Shown piece by piece: positions 6,850-14,102 of a stretch of 64,000 nucleotides of DNA (the stretch's first letter is position 1; every line of letters begins with the position of its first letter). Made by a program: the position numbers and the translations under genes. Under the pieces are notes generated by a model. The model saw nothing but the letters and a program-made list of their open reading frames with translations. It did not search any database and was not told the DNA's origin. Source of the stretch: Labrenzia sp. THAF82 (lineage in GTDB: Bacteria > Pseudomonadota > Alphaproteobacteria > Rhizobiales > Stappiaceae); NCBI RefSeq assembly GCF_009363435.1, contig NZ_CP045354.1:3128501-3192500 (forward strand). Reading direction: 5' to 3'.

Positions 6850-7101
6850 GTGCCGATTTCGTTGAAAGACTACGAAAAAGTGGAATCTGGACATTCCAAG
6901 ATAACCGGCACCTGCAAATATTGCGAGGCCTCCGTCTTGGACGGTGTGGAGTTTTGTGAGGAATGCGCAACGGCACCGAAGGAAATATCCGTATCAAGGT
7001 GCTACGGTGAGGACGGCTATGATGTTTTTCCTTCGGTGCCGAGCAGCGGTGTCTTTACTTATGTTCGGGCGGATCTTGTTGAAAAAATGAAAGATGAATA
7101 A
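6850..7101 (+). CDS. Small zinc-ribbon-like phage protein (83 aa)
   Basis: Start at GTG 6850 with GAGGAGCGG upstream. Two knuckles, CKYC and CEEC (about residues 22-41), suggest a zinc ribbon. The C-terminal half (SSGVFTYVRADLVEKM) resembles small phage proteins that end in a Tyr-Val-Arg-Ala-Asp-Leu motif. Function unknown. The end overlaps the next gene's upstream ATG. Confidence 0.6.
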   Translation: MPISLKDYEKVESGHSKITGTCKYCEASVLDGVEFCEECATAPKEISVSRCYGEDGYDVFPSVPSSGVFTYVRADLVEKMKDE

Positions 7102-7603
7102 GGAGCGGATCGGTCAGTTGAATAAGATTGACGGAGCAAGCGCACTAGGATGGTACAATTTCGCCCATTCATATTGGGCTTCGGCGGTCGCGCTTGAGAT
7201 CGCCGAACTTAAGGTTACACACCCGGATGGGCCGGTTAACTTTGCGTATTATCACGCGATTGAACTCTTTTTGAAATCCTTTTTAGTTCATAAAGGTTGC
7301 GCAGCAAAAGATCTAAGAAGGCTGGGTCACAGTCTTACCGACATTGCAAAACGGGCTCAGGAGTTGGGGCTTGAAATGGAAGCGCTTGACTTTGAAGTTT
7401 TGAAGTTAGCTGATCCTAACTTCATGCCTTCGAGGTACTTGAGGGTTGGCCGGTTTAGTCGACCACAAACTATTGCGCTTTGGGGGATGTGTTCCGTGTT
7501 GTTTGATCAGGTAGGCGACATATTACGCGCTGATCAAGTTATGCTACGAGAGTTGGAGCGGCCAACTAATCCCAGATTTGAGTGCGAAGCTGAAGGTGAA
7601 TAG
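7094..7603 (+). CDS. HEPN-like protein (169 aa)
   Basis: The pattern YHAIELFLKSFLVHKG followed by LRRLGHSLTDIAKRAQ is that of HEPN-fold proteins, which include RNases of toxin-antitoxin and anti-phage systems. The Arg-Arg-Leu-Gly-His could be the active R...H pair, although the spacing is shorter than the canonical R-x4-6-H. Two starts are possible: ATG 7094, overlapping the previous stop, or TTG 7118, after the AAGGAG at 7100-7105. In a prophage accessory array such a gene would fit a moron with a host-protection or toxin role; no antitoxin partner is obvious. The fold is recognised, the function inferred. Confidence 0.6.
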   Translation: MNKERIGQLNKIDGASALGWYNFAHSYWASAVALEIAELKVTHPDGPVNFAYYHAIELFLKSFLVHKGCAAKDLRRLGHSLTDIAKRAQELGLEMEALDFEVLKLADPNFMPSRYLRVGRFSRPQTIALWGMCSVLFDQVGDILRADQVMLRELERPTNPRFECEAEGE

Positions 7604-7615
7604 AGAACGTGCTCA

Positions 7616-7885
7616 CTATTCGCTTTTTTTGGTGAGGCCCAAATACAGCTCTCTATGGTTTCGGTAGGGATAGACGGGTCGCGCTTCGATCACTGACATT
7701 CCGCAACGTGGGCACCGCCAATGTGGCCGACGCTTTGGAAGGTCTATGACCTTTTCCCAATCTTCAAATCCCTCAAAGCCGACATCCTCGACATAGGCGC
7801 AGGAAATGCAGTGCAATTCTATGCTCCTGCAATTCTCCCGCGCCCATGCAATGGATATAGGGTCAAAGCTCTGATTCCGGCTCAT
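7616..7885 (-). CDS. Small zinc-ribbon-like protein (89 aa)
   Basis: A leftward 89-residue protein with HCISC near residue 27 and WRCPRCG near residue 57, two Cys pairs of the zinc-ribbon type, followed by a basic aromatic tail (ARPVYPYRNHREL). Similar short proteins are widespread in Alphaproteobacteria and their phages without assigned function. It is convergent with the HEPN-like gene, their stops 12 bases apart. Confidence 0.6.
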   Translation of the reverse strand: MSRNQSFDPISIAWARENCRSIELHCISCAYVEDVGFEGFEDWEKVIDLPKRRPHWRCPRCGMSVIEARPVYPYRNHRELYLGLTKKSE

Positions 7886-7918
7886 ACCTTAAGGCTAGCC
7901 GATAAAGTGCAGCACGTC

Positions 7919-8104
7919 CTATTGCTGACCAAGTTTTGTCAGGTCGAGCGGTTTACCGTCCTGAAATTCAGGTGGGATGTCGTTTGTTTTTTCTGTCGTT
8001 GCCGTCGAGCATGCAGTGAGAAACAAAATCGTTAGGTATGTGAAAGGGTATGCAAGACTTTTGATTTTAAGCGATGACATAACAAAAGACATAACAAAAG
8101 ACAT
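7919..8104 (-). CDS. Possible small lipoprotein
   Basis: A 61-residue frame with a hydrophobic stretch (YLTILFLTACS) containing a lipobox, so a short signal peptide and lipidated Cys are plausible, followed by about 30 polar residues. The start is unclear because three Met codons lie in a 12-bp tandem repeat (GACATAACAAAA) at 8076-8107. The opposite strand carries a frame without support. Close to the attachment site, where phages often place conversion genes. Confidence 0.4.
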   Translation of the reverse strand: MSFVMSFVMSSLKIKSLAYPFTYLTILFLTACSTATTEKTNDIPPEFQDGKPLDLTKLGQQ

Positions 8105-8107
8105 AAC
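8076..8107. repeat. 12-bp tandem repeat, 2.7 copies
   Basis: GACATAACAAAA at 8076-8087 and 8088-8099, then a partial third copy to 8107. It overlaps the 5' end of the small lipoprotein candidate. Such iterons near an attachment site may bind recombination proteins, but this is only a guess. Confidence 0.8.
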
Positions 8108-8123
8108 ATCTCTCCTGTCTGTC

Positions 8124-8183
8124 TGGTGCGGTCATTGAAATTAAAGCGCTTTTTGTTTTATTCGAGTCTTCTCGACCGCACCA
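8124..8183. repeat. tRNA-Leu 3'-end fragment (attachment-site remnant) with 10-bp inverted repeat
   Basis: Bases 8161-8183 (TTCGAGTCTTCTCGACCGCA plus CCA) match the T-loop, T-stem 3' strand, acceptor strand and CCA of alphaproteobacterial tRNA-Leu, as I remember that family. The 5' T-stem strand and the rest of the tRNA are missing. TGGTGCGGTC at 8124-8133 is the exact reverse complement of GACCGCACCA at 8174-8183, so an acceptor-like arm is also present 5'. This is what phage integration into a tRNA 3' end leaves behind. Confidence 0.7.
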
Positions 8184-8211
8184 AAGACAATCAGACTACT
8201 GATTGATGAAT

Positions 8212-8236
8212 AGGCGTCCTTCGGGGCGCCTTTTTG
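8212..8236 (+). terminator. Rho-independent terminator after the tRNA-Leu fragment
   Basis: AGGCGTCC-TTCG-GGGCGCCT (one G-U pair, UUCG tetraloop) followed by a T run. Probably the original terminator of the tRNA-Leu gene, now on the prophage side opposite the intact tRNA. Confidence 0.85.
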
Positions 8237-8592
8237 GTTTTTGTGCCGGTTGCAGGCAAGGCGCACGCCATTTTCAGACCGGGTCTCTCAAAAGCATTGT
8301 TCAGACATTTGCCAGTCAATGTGTGACGGTTGGTGAAGCACAGCCGTTGCGATGGAGTGAACAAGGTTTTGAATGACGCCAGCGTGCGAGCAGGTTTCTC
8401 GGAACCGCCGATTGATGGGATCTCAGCGGAAACTTCTGTGTTCTCGGTCATGCCTTGAAAACATGCCATCTCTCTCAACCAATCTGCGGCACGAGTACCC
8501 AATTTGATTTGCACGCATTGGCGTGAATGTTCGGAAGCCAGAATGATCTGAAAACCTTCTTTTTATGAAAAAAGATTATAATATCGATTTTT
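8237..8592. other. Non-coding stretch between prophage end and TAXI transporter
   Basis: No gene supported. A leftward 107-codon frame (8191-8514) crosses the terminator, has no ribosome binding site and reads as low-complexity shadow. The last 70 bases are very AT-rich and lead into the promoter of the next gene. Confidence 0.6.
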
Positions 8593-8621
8593 TTGAATTA
8601 CTTGCTAAAATACCGTAATAA
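8593..8621 (+). promoter_or_regulatory. Predicted promoter of the TAXI binding-protein gene
   Basis: TTGAAT (8593-8598), 17-base spacer, TAATAA (8616-8621), in an AT-rich stretch just upstream of a good ribosome binding site (GGGAGG). This argues for the start at 8647 rather than the TTG at 8593. Confidence 0.5.
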
Positions 8622-8646
8622 TGGTTTCGGTACCAGGGAGGATTTC

Positions 8647-9579
8647 ATGATCAAATCACTGAAGACATTCGTGGCTGTTGCCGCGGTTTCGCTGATCAGT
8701 TCTGCAGCGGTTGCGGAAGAGTTGCGCATTGGCACTGCGTCGCTGGGTGGCGCGTTTTACCCCATGGGACAAAGCATCTCCAATGTCGTCAACAAGCATG
8801 CGGGCGAGGGGATTTCGATGGTTCCGATCGTGACCGGCGGTTCGGTGCAGAACCCCAATCTGATCGCTTCGGGTGAGGTCGAAATTGCTATCACGAACAA
8901 CAATCTTGCGGTGCTTGCGACAAAAGGGGCTGGACCTTACAAGGCGGCTGGACCGATAGATATTGGCGCCGTGGCTGCACTCCATCCGTCCGTGTTGCAC
9001 ATGATGGTACTTGCCGACAGCGACATCCAGACGCTTGAGGACCTGAAGGGCAAGCGCGTTGCAGTTGGTCCGGCCGGTGGCGGGACGCTAGGATTTGTGA
9101 ACTTTCTGTTCCCTCTGCATGGCATGTCCATCGATGACATCACGCCCAGCTTCGTCTCCTATTCTGACGGTTTCAGCCAGCTCACCGATGGCACGGTGGA
9201 TGCCACGCTGGCACTTTCCGGATTTCCGGCAGGCGCGGTGATGCAGGCAACAGCTGGCGCAGATCTCCGGTTCATTTCTTTCTCTGAAGGAATGCTGGAC
9301 AAGGCGCTTGAAGCAAATGGAGCATTTGTTGCTGTTGAAGTGCCAGCCGATGTTTATGGCACAGCTGAGCCTGGCACTGTGATCGGGGTGAACAACATGC
9401 TGATTGCCCCCAATGACATGGATGCTGCGACCGTTCAGGCAGTGACCTCGGCAATTTTCGAGAACCTTGATGAACTGAAAGCAGAAAACGCCAACGCGCG
9501 TCAGATCGATCCGGCGATGTCGTTGAACTTGGCGATCCCGCTGCATCCGGGCGCCAAGGCGTATTTCGACAGCAAGTAG
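8647..9579 (+). CDS. TAXI-family TRAP transporter substrate-binding protein
   Basis: A 310-residue periplasmic protein. Residues 1-24 are a signal peptide (MIKSLKTFVAVAAVSLISSA, then AVAEE). The mature protein begins with LRIGTASLGGAFYPMG, the signature of TAXI solute receptors, and continues with IVTGGSVQNPNLIASGEVEIAITNN and GKRVAVGPAGGGTLGFV. It would capture a small carboxylate-like substrate and hand it to the membrane subunit encoded directly downstream. A stem-loop follows the stop, which may let the binding protein be made in excess. The substrate cannot be read from sequence. Confidence 0.92.
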   Translation: MIKSLKTFVAVAAVSLISSAAVAEELRIGTASLGGAFYPMGQSISNVVNKHAGEGISMVPIVTGGSVQNPNLIASGEVEIAITNNNLAVLATKGAGPYKAAGPIDIGAVAALHPSVLHMMVLADSDIQTLEDLKGKRVAVGPAGGGTLGFVNFLFPLHGMSIDDITPSFVSYSDGFSQLTDGTVDATLALSGFPAGAVMQATAGADLRFISFSEGMLDKALEANGAFVAVEVPADVYGTAEPGTVIGVNNMLIAPNDMDAATVQAVTSAIFENLDELKAENANARQIDPAMSLNLAIPLHPGAKAYFDSK

Positions 9580-9591
9580 TCACCCACCGAT

Positions 9592-9615
9592 GGTTGGGGG
9601 GATGCGCCCCCAACC
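9592..9615 (+). promoter_or_regulatory. Intercistronic stem-loop between binding protein and permease
   Basis: GGTTGGGGG (9592-9600) pairs with CCCCCAACC (9607-9615) around a six-base loop. There is no T run, so it more likely protects the 3' end of the upstream message than terminates it. Such hairpins are common after genes for abundant binding proteins. Confidence 0.6.
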
Positions 9616-9630
9616 GGTCAGGATCCAGCT

Positions 9631-11520
9631 TTGACTTGGCTATCCCGCTATTTGACCGTGCAAAACGGCGTCTTTGCCGCTGGCTTTGCGCTTGGCGCTT
9701 ATCATCTACTCGTCGTGTCGGGCGTGATTGCAATCTCGACCATGCCGATGCGCGTGACGCATGTGATGCTTGCGCTTTCACTGTTGTTCGTCATCAAACC
9801 GGCGAGCCAGAAACTGGCAGGAACAAAGGTCAATGCCGTCTTGACCGTCCTGTTGGTTGCTGCGGCGGTCGGGGCAAGCGTTTGGATGTTGATGCGCTGG
9901 AAAGCGATTGCGTTCAGTGGTGGAATAACCACCGACACCGATTTTGCTGCCGGTGTGGTGCTGCTTATCATCGTCTTTGAGGCTGCCCGGCGCGGGATCG
10001 GGCTGATCCTGGCCGCAATCACATTCGTTTTCTTTCTCTACCCTTTTGCCGCGCCTTATTTACCGGGAGTGCTGGAAGGACGTGGCTCAACGTTGGAACG
10101 GATCGTTGTAGTCCTGACGACAGATACTGCCGGTATTTATGGTATTCCGGTCGGTGTGGCCGCGACCTATATCATCGTCTTCACGATATTTGGGGCGCTC
10201 CTGTCGAATTTTGGCGCGGGCGACTTCTTCTTTCAATTGTCGGTGCGCAGCACGCGCGGCCTTCGAGCTGCGTCCGCCAAAGCTGCTGTTTTGTTCTCGA
10301 CGCTTATCGGCATGGTCAGCGGGTCGGCTGCGGGCAATGTTGCGGTTACGGGAACCGTGACGATCCCGATCATGAAGCGCGAAGGCTATGCGCCTCATCA
10401 GGCTGCCTCGATCGAAGCTGTTGCCTCTACAGGGGGGCAGATCATGCCACCGGTGATGGGAGCGGCGGCGTTCATCATGGCCGAGATCGTGGGCGTGCCA
10501 TACACCTCTGTGATGGCAGCTGCGATCTTGCCGGCACTTTTGTTCTTTGGATCAGCCTTCGTGGTCGTTCACCTGCAGGCAGTAAAATCCGGGATCGCGC
10601 CGAACACGAGCACAACAACAAGCGAAGAGCCGCTATCGAGGGCGTTGCTGAAGGGAGCGCCGTTCATAGCGGCCTTTGGCACACTGATCACGATGATGCT
10701 GATGGGTTATTCGCCGTTCATGGCCTCTCTCTGGGCGATGCTGGTCCTGATTGTCGGTGACGTCGTTCGCAATCGTAAAATCGACATGGAATTTGCCTGG
10801 AAAATCGTCACTTCCATTTCCGAAGGCGCACGCTCGGTGGTCACTATTTCAGCCGCCTGTGCAGCCGCGGGGATCATTGCCGGTGTCCTTGGTGTGACAG
10901 GGCTTGGATCGAAGATCGCCACGCTGATCGATCTGGCTTCCGGCGGTTATCTTCTTCTGGCGTTGTTCTTCACCATGGTGACGTCCATCATTCTCGGGAT
11001 GGGGTTGCCGACCACGGCGGCTTACCTGATCCTGGCAACAGTTGTCGCGCCAGCCCTTGTGAAACTGGGCGTGCCCGTCCTAACAGCGCATTTCTTTGTG
11101 TTTTACTATGGATGCATCTCAACCATTACACCGCCTGTGGCCCTTGCTTCCTATGTGGCAGGAGGCATTGCCGGAGCAGATGTCAACAAGGTTGGCTGGA
11201 CTGCGGCAAGCTACGCGGCGACCTCCTTTGTTCTGCCGTTTGCGTTTGTTTATGGCCCCGGGCTTTTGATGAACGCGTCCTTGGTTGCCAATGCAGCCGC
11301 AGTCGTCACTGCTGCAATCGGCACCTTCGCTATTGCGGTTGCCATCATTGGAACACTCAGCCGGCCATTGTCAGCATCAGCTCGCGCTTTGGCCGCTGCT
11401 GCAGGACTCTGCCTTTTGTTCCAGGGGTGGCTCAGCGCAGTCATCGGAATTCTATTGTTCCTTGCGGTTGTCGCAATAGACCGCACTCAATCTGCAACCT
11501 CAAATCCAAAGAGAACCTGA
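9631..11520 (+). CDS. TRAP transporter permease, fused 4TM/12TM (DctQM-type) subunit of TAXI system
   Basis: A 629-residue polytopic membrane protein. The N-terminal part has four helices, like the small DctQ subunit, and the rest is the DctM channel (blocks SAAGNVAVTGTVTIPIMKREG, TGGQIMPPVMGAAAFIMAE and GMGLPTTAAYLI are family hallmarks). Fused permeases are the usual partners of TAXI receptors. The start is TTG 9631, supported by AGGA seven bases upstream. The end overlaps the cupin gene by one base, so the three genes form one transport-linked operon. Confidence 0.92.
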   Translation: MTWLSRYLTVQNGVFAAGFALGAYHLLVVSGVIAISTMPMRVTHVMLALSLLFVIKPASQKLAGTKVNAVLTVLLVAAAVGASVWMLMRWKAIAFSGGITTDTDFAAGVVLLIIVFEAARRGIGLILAAITFVFFLYPFAAPYLPGVLEGRGSTLERIVVVLTTDTAGIYGIPVGVAATYIIVFTIFGALLSNFGAGDFFFQLSVRSTRGLRAASAKAAVLFSTLIGMVSGSAAGNVAVTGTVTIPIMKREGYAPHQAASIEAVASTGGQIMPPVMGAAAFIMAEIVGVPYTSVMAAAILPALLFFGSAFVVVHLQAVKSGIAPNTSTTTSEEPLSRALLKGAPFIAAFGTLITMMLMGYSPFMASLWAMLVLIVGDVVRNRKIDMEFAWKIVTSISEGARSVVTISAACAAAGIIAGVLGVTGLGSKIATLIDLASGGYLLLALFFTMVTSIILGMGLPTTAAYLILATVVAPALVKLGVPVLTAHFFVFYYGCISTITPPVALASYVAGGIAGADVNKVGWTAASYAATSFVLPFAFVYGPGLLMNASLVANAAAVVTAAIGTFAIAVAIIGTLSRPLSASARALAAAAGLCLLFQGWLSAVIGILLFLAVVAIDRTQSATSNPKRT

Positions 11521-12101
11521 TGCAGCACAGAGAGTTTCGGCGCGTTGTCACCGGACATGATGCCAACGGCACCGCCATTGTCGAGAGCGATGAGATCGCA
11601 ACCCAGGTCCTTGAGCGGCCAAACCGCCCGGGTGTACGTCTCACAAATTTCTGGCTGACCGATCAGACCCCGGCCGAATATGACGGACGGACCGAGACAT
11701 GCACGGGACCGTTCATTTTGCATCCTCCCAAGGATGGCACGGTTTTTCGCTGTGTCGAATTCATGCCGGAAGACCCTGAGGTGATGGCAAAGCTCTCTAG
11801 CGAGGATGGTGCTGCTGCCTTTGCGGAGATGGGGGCGGGTGCCAATGTCGTGCAAGGAGGGCGTCATCCATGGATGCACCGCACCGATTCAGTGGACTAT
11901 GGGATCGTTCTGTCCGGTGAGATCTGGATGTTGATGGATGAAGAAAAAGAGGATGTTCATCTCAAGGCCGGTGATGTGGTTGTACAACGTGGAACCAATC
12001 ACGCCTGGGCGAACCGCGGCACGGAGCCGTGTACGATCATGTTCATTCTGATCGATGGCGTCACAAAGGCCGGTGAAGGAAAGGGTATTCCGCCACGCTG
12101 A
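11520..12101 (+). CDS. Cupin-domain protein coupled to the TAXI-TRAP operon
   Basis: The start overlaps the permease stop (TGATG), giving 193 residues. Residues about 110-180 form a cupin barrel: PWMHRTDSVDYGIVLSGEIW and LKAGDVVVQRGTNHAWANRG provide the His/Asp metal-site region and the second motif. The family is often annotated as a cupin isomerase or dioxygenase-like protein of catabolic gene clusters. Translational coupling with the transporter suggests it acts on the imported substrate, but the reaction is unknown. Confidence 0.82.
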   Translation: MQHREFRRVVTGHDANGTAIVESDEIATQVLERPNRPGVRLTNFWLTDQTPAEYDGRTETCTGPFILHPPKDGTVFRCVEFMPEDPEVMAKLSSEDGAAAFAEMGAGANVVQGGRHPWMHRTDSVDYGIVLSGEIWMLMDEEKEDVHLKAGDVVVQRGTNHAWANRGTEPCTIMFILIDGVTKAGEGKGIPPR

Positions 12102-12355
12102 CGGCATGAATGGGGCGGCTTTCCTCTGTGCAGTGCCAACTTACGCTCAGAAGTTCCCCTGAACGACATTTGTGCGGGTCAACGCAATTGAGCAAGCTGA
12201 GACCTCCACCGGAGTGCAGTCCTGCGGCGAAAGACCGGCAAGGGCGAGCTCAAAAACACGCGTCAGTTCGATAGAAATGCGATCACAAGATTCACGTTGT
12301 GAAAAGGATTGCCCGCTTATGGCATAAGAAGGGCCATGACAATGAGGTGTGTTCT
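12102..12355. other. Intergenic stretch before ankyrin gene
   Basis: No gene with a proper start. The minus strand has a coding-looking tail (about 12147-12280) without start codon or ribosome binding site, possibly a gene remnant. No terminator hairpin with T run is visible. Confidence 0.4.
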
Positions 12356-12769
12356 GTGGGCAAGAAATTGAAACGGAGGCAGTCGCTGGATGAAATCCTG
12401 GCGTCATGTTCCGATACGCTTTTCCCCGCCGAGCTTGGCGTTGCGCCCGTGACGGTCGATAGCCGCGATGCCGATGGGGATACGCCTCTTCATGTGTTGG
12501 CTCGACGTGGCAACAACTATGGCATTGAAAGGCTGATTGAGGCAGGCGCTGACGTCAATGCGGTCGGAGACATGTCGGAGACGCCGCTCCATATCGCCTT
12601 GCATAAGAGAAACATTGTTGCGGTTGAGCTGCTTCTCAATGCAGGCGCAGGTGTCTCGTTGGTCTCGGAATTCGGCCAATCACCACAGGATATCGCAAAT
12701 GATCTCGGCAGTGAGTTTAGAGCCTTGCTGAGGCGAAAAGCCGGAGCCAAGCCTGCCTACCAGGAGTGA
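12356..12769 (+). CDS. Ankyrin-repeat protein
   Basis: Three ankyrin-type repeats are visible: DADGDTPLHVLARRGNNYGI, DMSETPLHIALHKRNIVAVE and SEFGQSPQDIANDLGSEF, with the GADVNAVG loop between the first two. No signal peptide or enzyme domain, so probably a cytoplasmic interaction module. Start chosen at GTG 12356 because GAGG lies eight bases upstream; GTG 12299 would add 19 residues without a ribosome binding site. About 137 residues. Confidence 0.8.
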   Translation: MGKKLKRRQSLDEILASCSDTLFPAELGVAPVTVDSRDADGDTPLHVLARRGNNYGIERLIEAGADVNAVGDMSETPLHIALHKRNIVAVELLLNAGAGVSLVSEFGQSPQDIANDLGSEFRALLRRKAGAKPAYQE

Positions 12770-12790
12770 CAAGGTTTTGGTCCTGATGCG

Positions 12791-12955
12791 ATGCCGCGCT
12801 TTGCCGTCAATGTGAACGGGTTGTCTGCCTTCAAAGACGCATTGTGGCGAATGACCATCGCAGCTACATTCTTGCCCGGTTTTGGTGACAGGCTTGCTCG
12901 TGTCGAGCTTCTCTCTTCACTGGGCCGTCAAGGTCACTTAAAAACACTTTTTTAG
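12791..12955 (+). CDS. Possible 54-residue protein
   Basis: A short frame starting at ATG 12791 whose TAG is fused to the ribosome binding site of the next gene (TTTTAGGAGG). Composition looks protein-like (MPRFAVNVNGLSAFKDALWR...), but there is no clear ribosome binding site. Kept as a weak candidate. Confidence 0.25.
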   Translation: MPRFAVNVNGLSAFKDALWRMTIAATFLPGFGDRLARVELLSSLGRQGHLKTLF

Positions 12956-12964
12956 GAGGCCGTT

Positions 12965-13543
12965 ATGTTCAAATCTGTTTCTGGAACAGTTCTTTCTCTT
13001 ATTGTTGCTGTTTCCTCATTAGCCTTCTCCAAGCATGTTGGTGCCGAGACAAAGACGATAGCACCCAGCGCCGTTTCAGGCATGGTGACCGCTCCCGTTG
13101 ACGGCGACATCTATCGCTACAAGGCGGTGCTGGCAGACAGTGAAGAGGGAGCTGATCTCTACATATTTACGGATGCGGGAGACGGTTGGACACAAAACGT
13201 CTATGCAAAGGACATTGTCTGGCGGGGTGGTATCGGCCAAGAACCCTGGATCGAGGCGACCGAGAAAGGTGCTCTCAAGGTCTATTCGGAAAACATTTCA
13301 ATAGGGCGCAATCGTTGGGAACAGATCCTGACCATAGCCTATCGCAAGGGTCGGTTTCTGGTCGCCGGATACACCTATACCTATTACGATACGCTTGATC
13401 CGGACAGTAACGGCATTTGCGATGTCAATTTGCTGACCGGCAAAGGCGAGCTGAATAACAAGACCTTTCGAACGAGTTTGAAAGCGCTGCCGGTTGGGGA
13501 GTGGACAATGGATACCCGTCCGTCCGAATGCGATGAAAACTAA
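12965..13543 (+). CDS. Exported protein of unknown function (192 aa)
   Basis: Start supported by AGGAGG six bases upstream. Residues 1-27 are a signal peptide (MFKSVSGTVLSLIVAVSSLA, cleavage near VGA-ET). The mature part is rich in Tyr/Asp and looks beta-rich (LYIFTDAGDGWTQNVYAKDI; GRFLVAGYTYTYYDTLDP). The C-terminal third has two Cys (GICDVNL, PSECDEN) that could form a disulphide. I recognise no family. Probably periplasmic. Confidence 0.75.
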   Translation: MFKSVSGTVLSLIVAVSSLAFSKHVGAETKTIAPSAVSGMVTAPVDGDIYRYKAVLADSEEGADLYIFTDAGDGWTQNVYAKDIVWRGGIGQEPWIEATEKGALKVYSENISIGRNRWEQILTIAYRKGRFLVAGYTYTYYDTLDPDSNGICDVNLLTGKGELNNKTFRTSLKALPVGEWTMDTRPSECDEN

Positions 13544-13598
13544 GCTTGGGTGTCCAACCACCTTCCCAGGTCCATTGTCTTTGAAAGAAGAAGCTTAA

Positions 13599-13922
13599 AT
13601 GCACTCAAAGCGGATGCGGCGATCTCTGACACTTTGGCTGATCTTGCTGACAGGCCTCGCGGAAGGATCAACAGCGATTGCTCAAAGCCTCTCGACCAAT
13701 CCAGGGCGTTTCGGTGCGATGACGTGTCAGCAACTCTGGTATGTGGAGCAGGAAGTTCTGGCTGAAGGGCGTGTGTGTTTGAAAACGGAAAGGGCGCGAC
13801 GCGCATTCAGTCGGGCAGAGCGTTGTATTTCAGATGATGAAGACATTTTGCCGACAAGGGCGCGAGGTTATCTGGAGACCCTCAGAGAGGTTGCGAGAGG
13901 CAAGAACTGCCGTGGCTTTTAA
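13599..13922 (+). CDS. Exported YARHG-like domain protein
   Basis: 107 residues with an N-terminal signal sequence ending near residue 29. The mature part contains CQQLWYVEQEVLAEGRVCLKT and RAFSRAERC, a variant of the YARHG module (Cys, aromatic pair, Gly, Cys), which in periplasmic or surface proteins is thought to bind peptidoglycan or ligands. Four Cys in the mature part suggest disulphides. It follows the unknown exported protein by 55 bases and may be co-expressed. Confidence 0.65.
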   Translation: MHSKRMRRSLTLWLILLTGLAEGSTAIAQSLSTNPGRFGAMTCQQLWYVEQEVLAEGRVCLKTERARRAFSRAERCISDDEDILPTRARGYLETLREVARGKNCRGF

Positions 13923-14102
13923 GGCTGTTAAGACCTGCTGCTGAAAATGTCTTTTCTCGCCGAGCGGCCTGGGAAGTTCTATCCAAGTCTGTGGACCGGC
14001 TGAGTTTTTGCGGTAGCGCTTTGTGCCGTCTGACGCTAGTTCTTGACGACAGTGCGGCGCTGGGCGTTGCGGGCAGTTCGTCTGAGGAGTGGGAGGCGCC
14101 GG

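Larger units (their letters stand above)
1..8183. mobile_element. Prophage end (tail, lysis and accessory genes up to a tRNA-Leu 3' fragment)
   Basis: Tail-fibre, endolysin, spanin, recombinase and many very short genes with overlapping stops and starts fill this stretch. It ends at a 23-bp match to the 3' end of a tRNA-Leu gene followed by a terminator. Downstream genes are ordinary chromosomal ones. The other end of the prophage, with head, packaging and integrase genes, lies left of the window. The content is seen directly; the border and integration site are inference. Confidence 0.8.

Noticed and set aside
8076..8107. CRISPR-like repeats
   Set aside because: Short 12-bp direct tandem repeats without spacers; no cas genes. 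No CRISPR array was seen anywhere in the window.
8191..8514. Leftward 107-codon frame
   Set aside because: It crosses the terminator at 8212-8236, lacks a ribosome binding site and has no protein motif.
11112..11519. N-terminal extension of the cupin gene
   Set aside because: It overlaps the permease in another frame; the coupled ATG at 11520 is the clear start.
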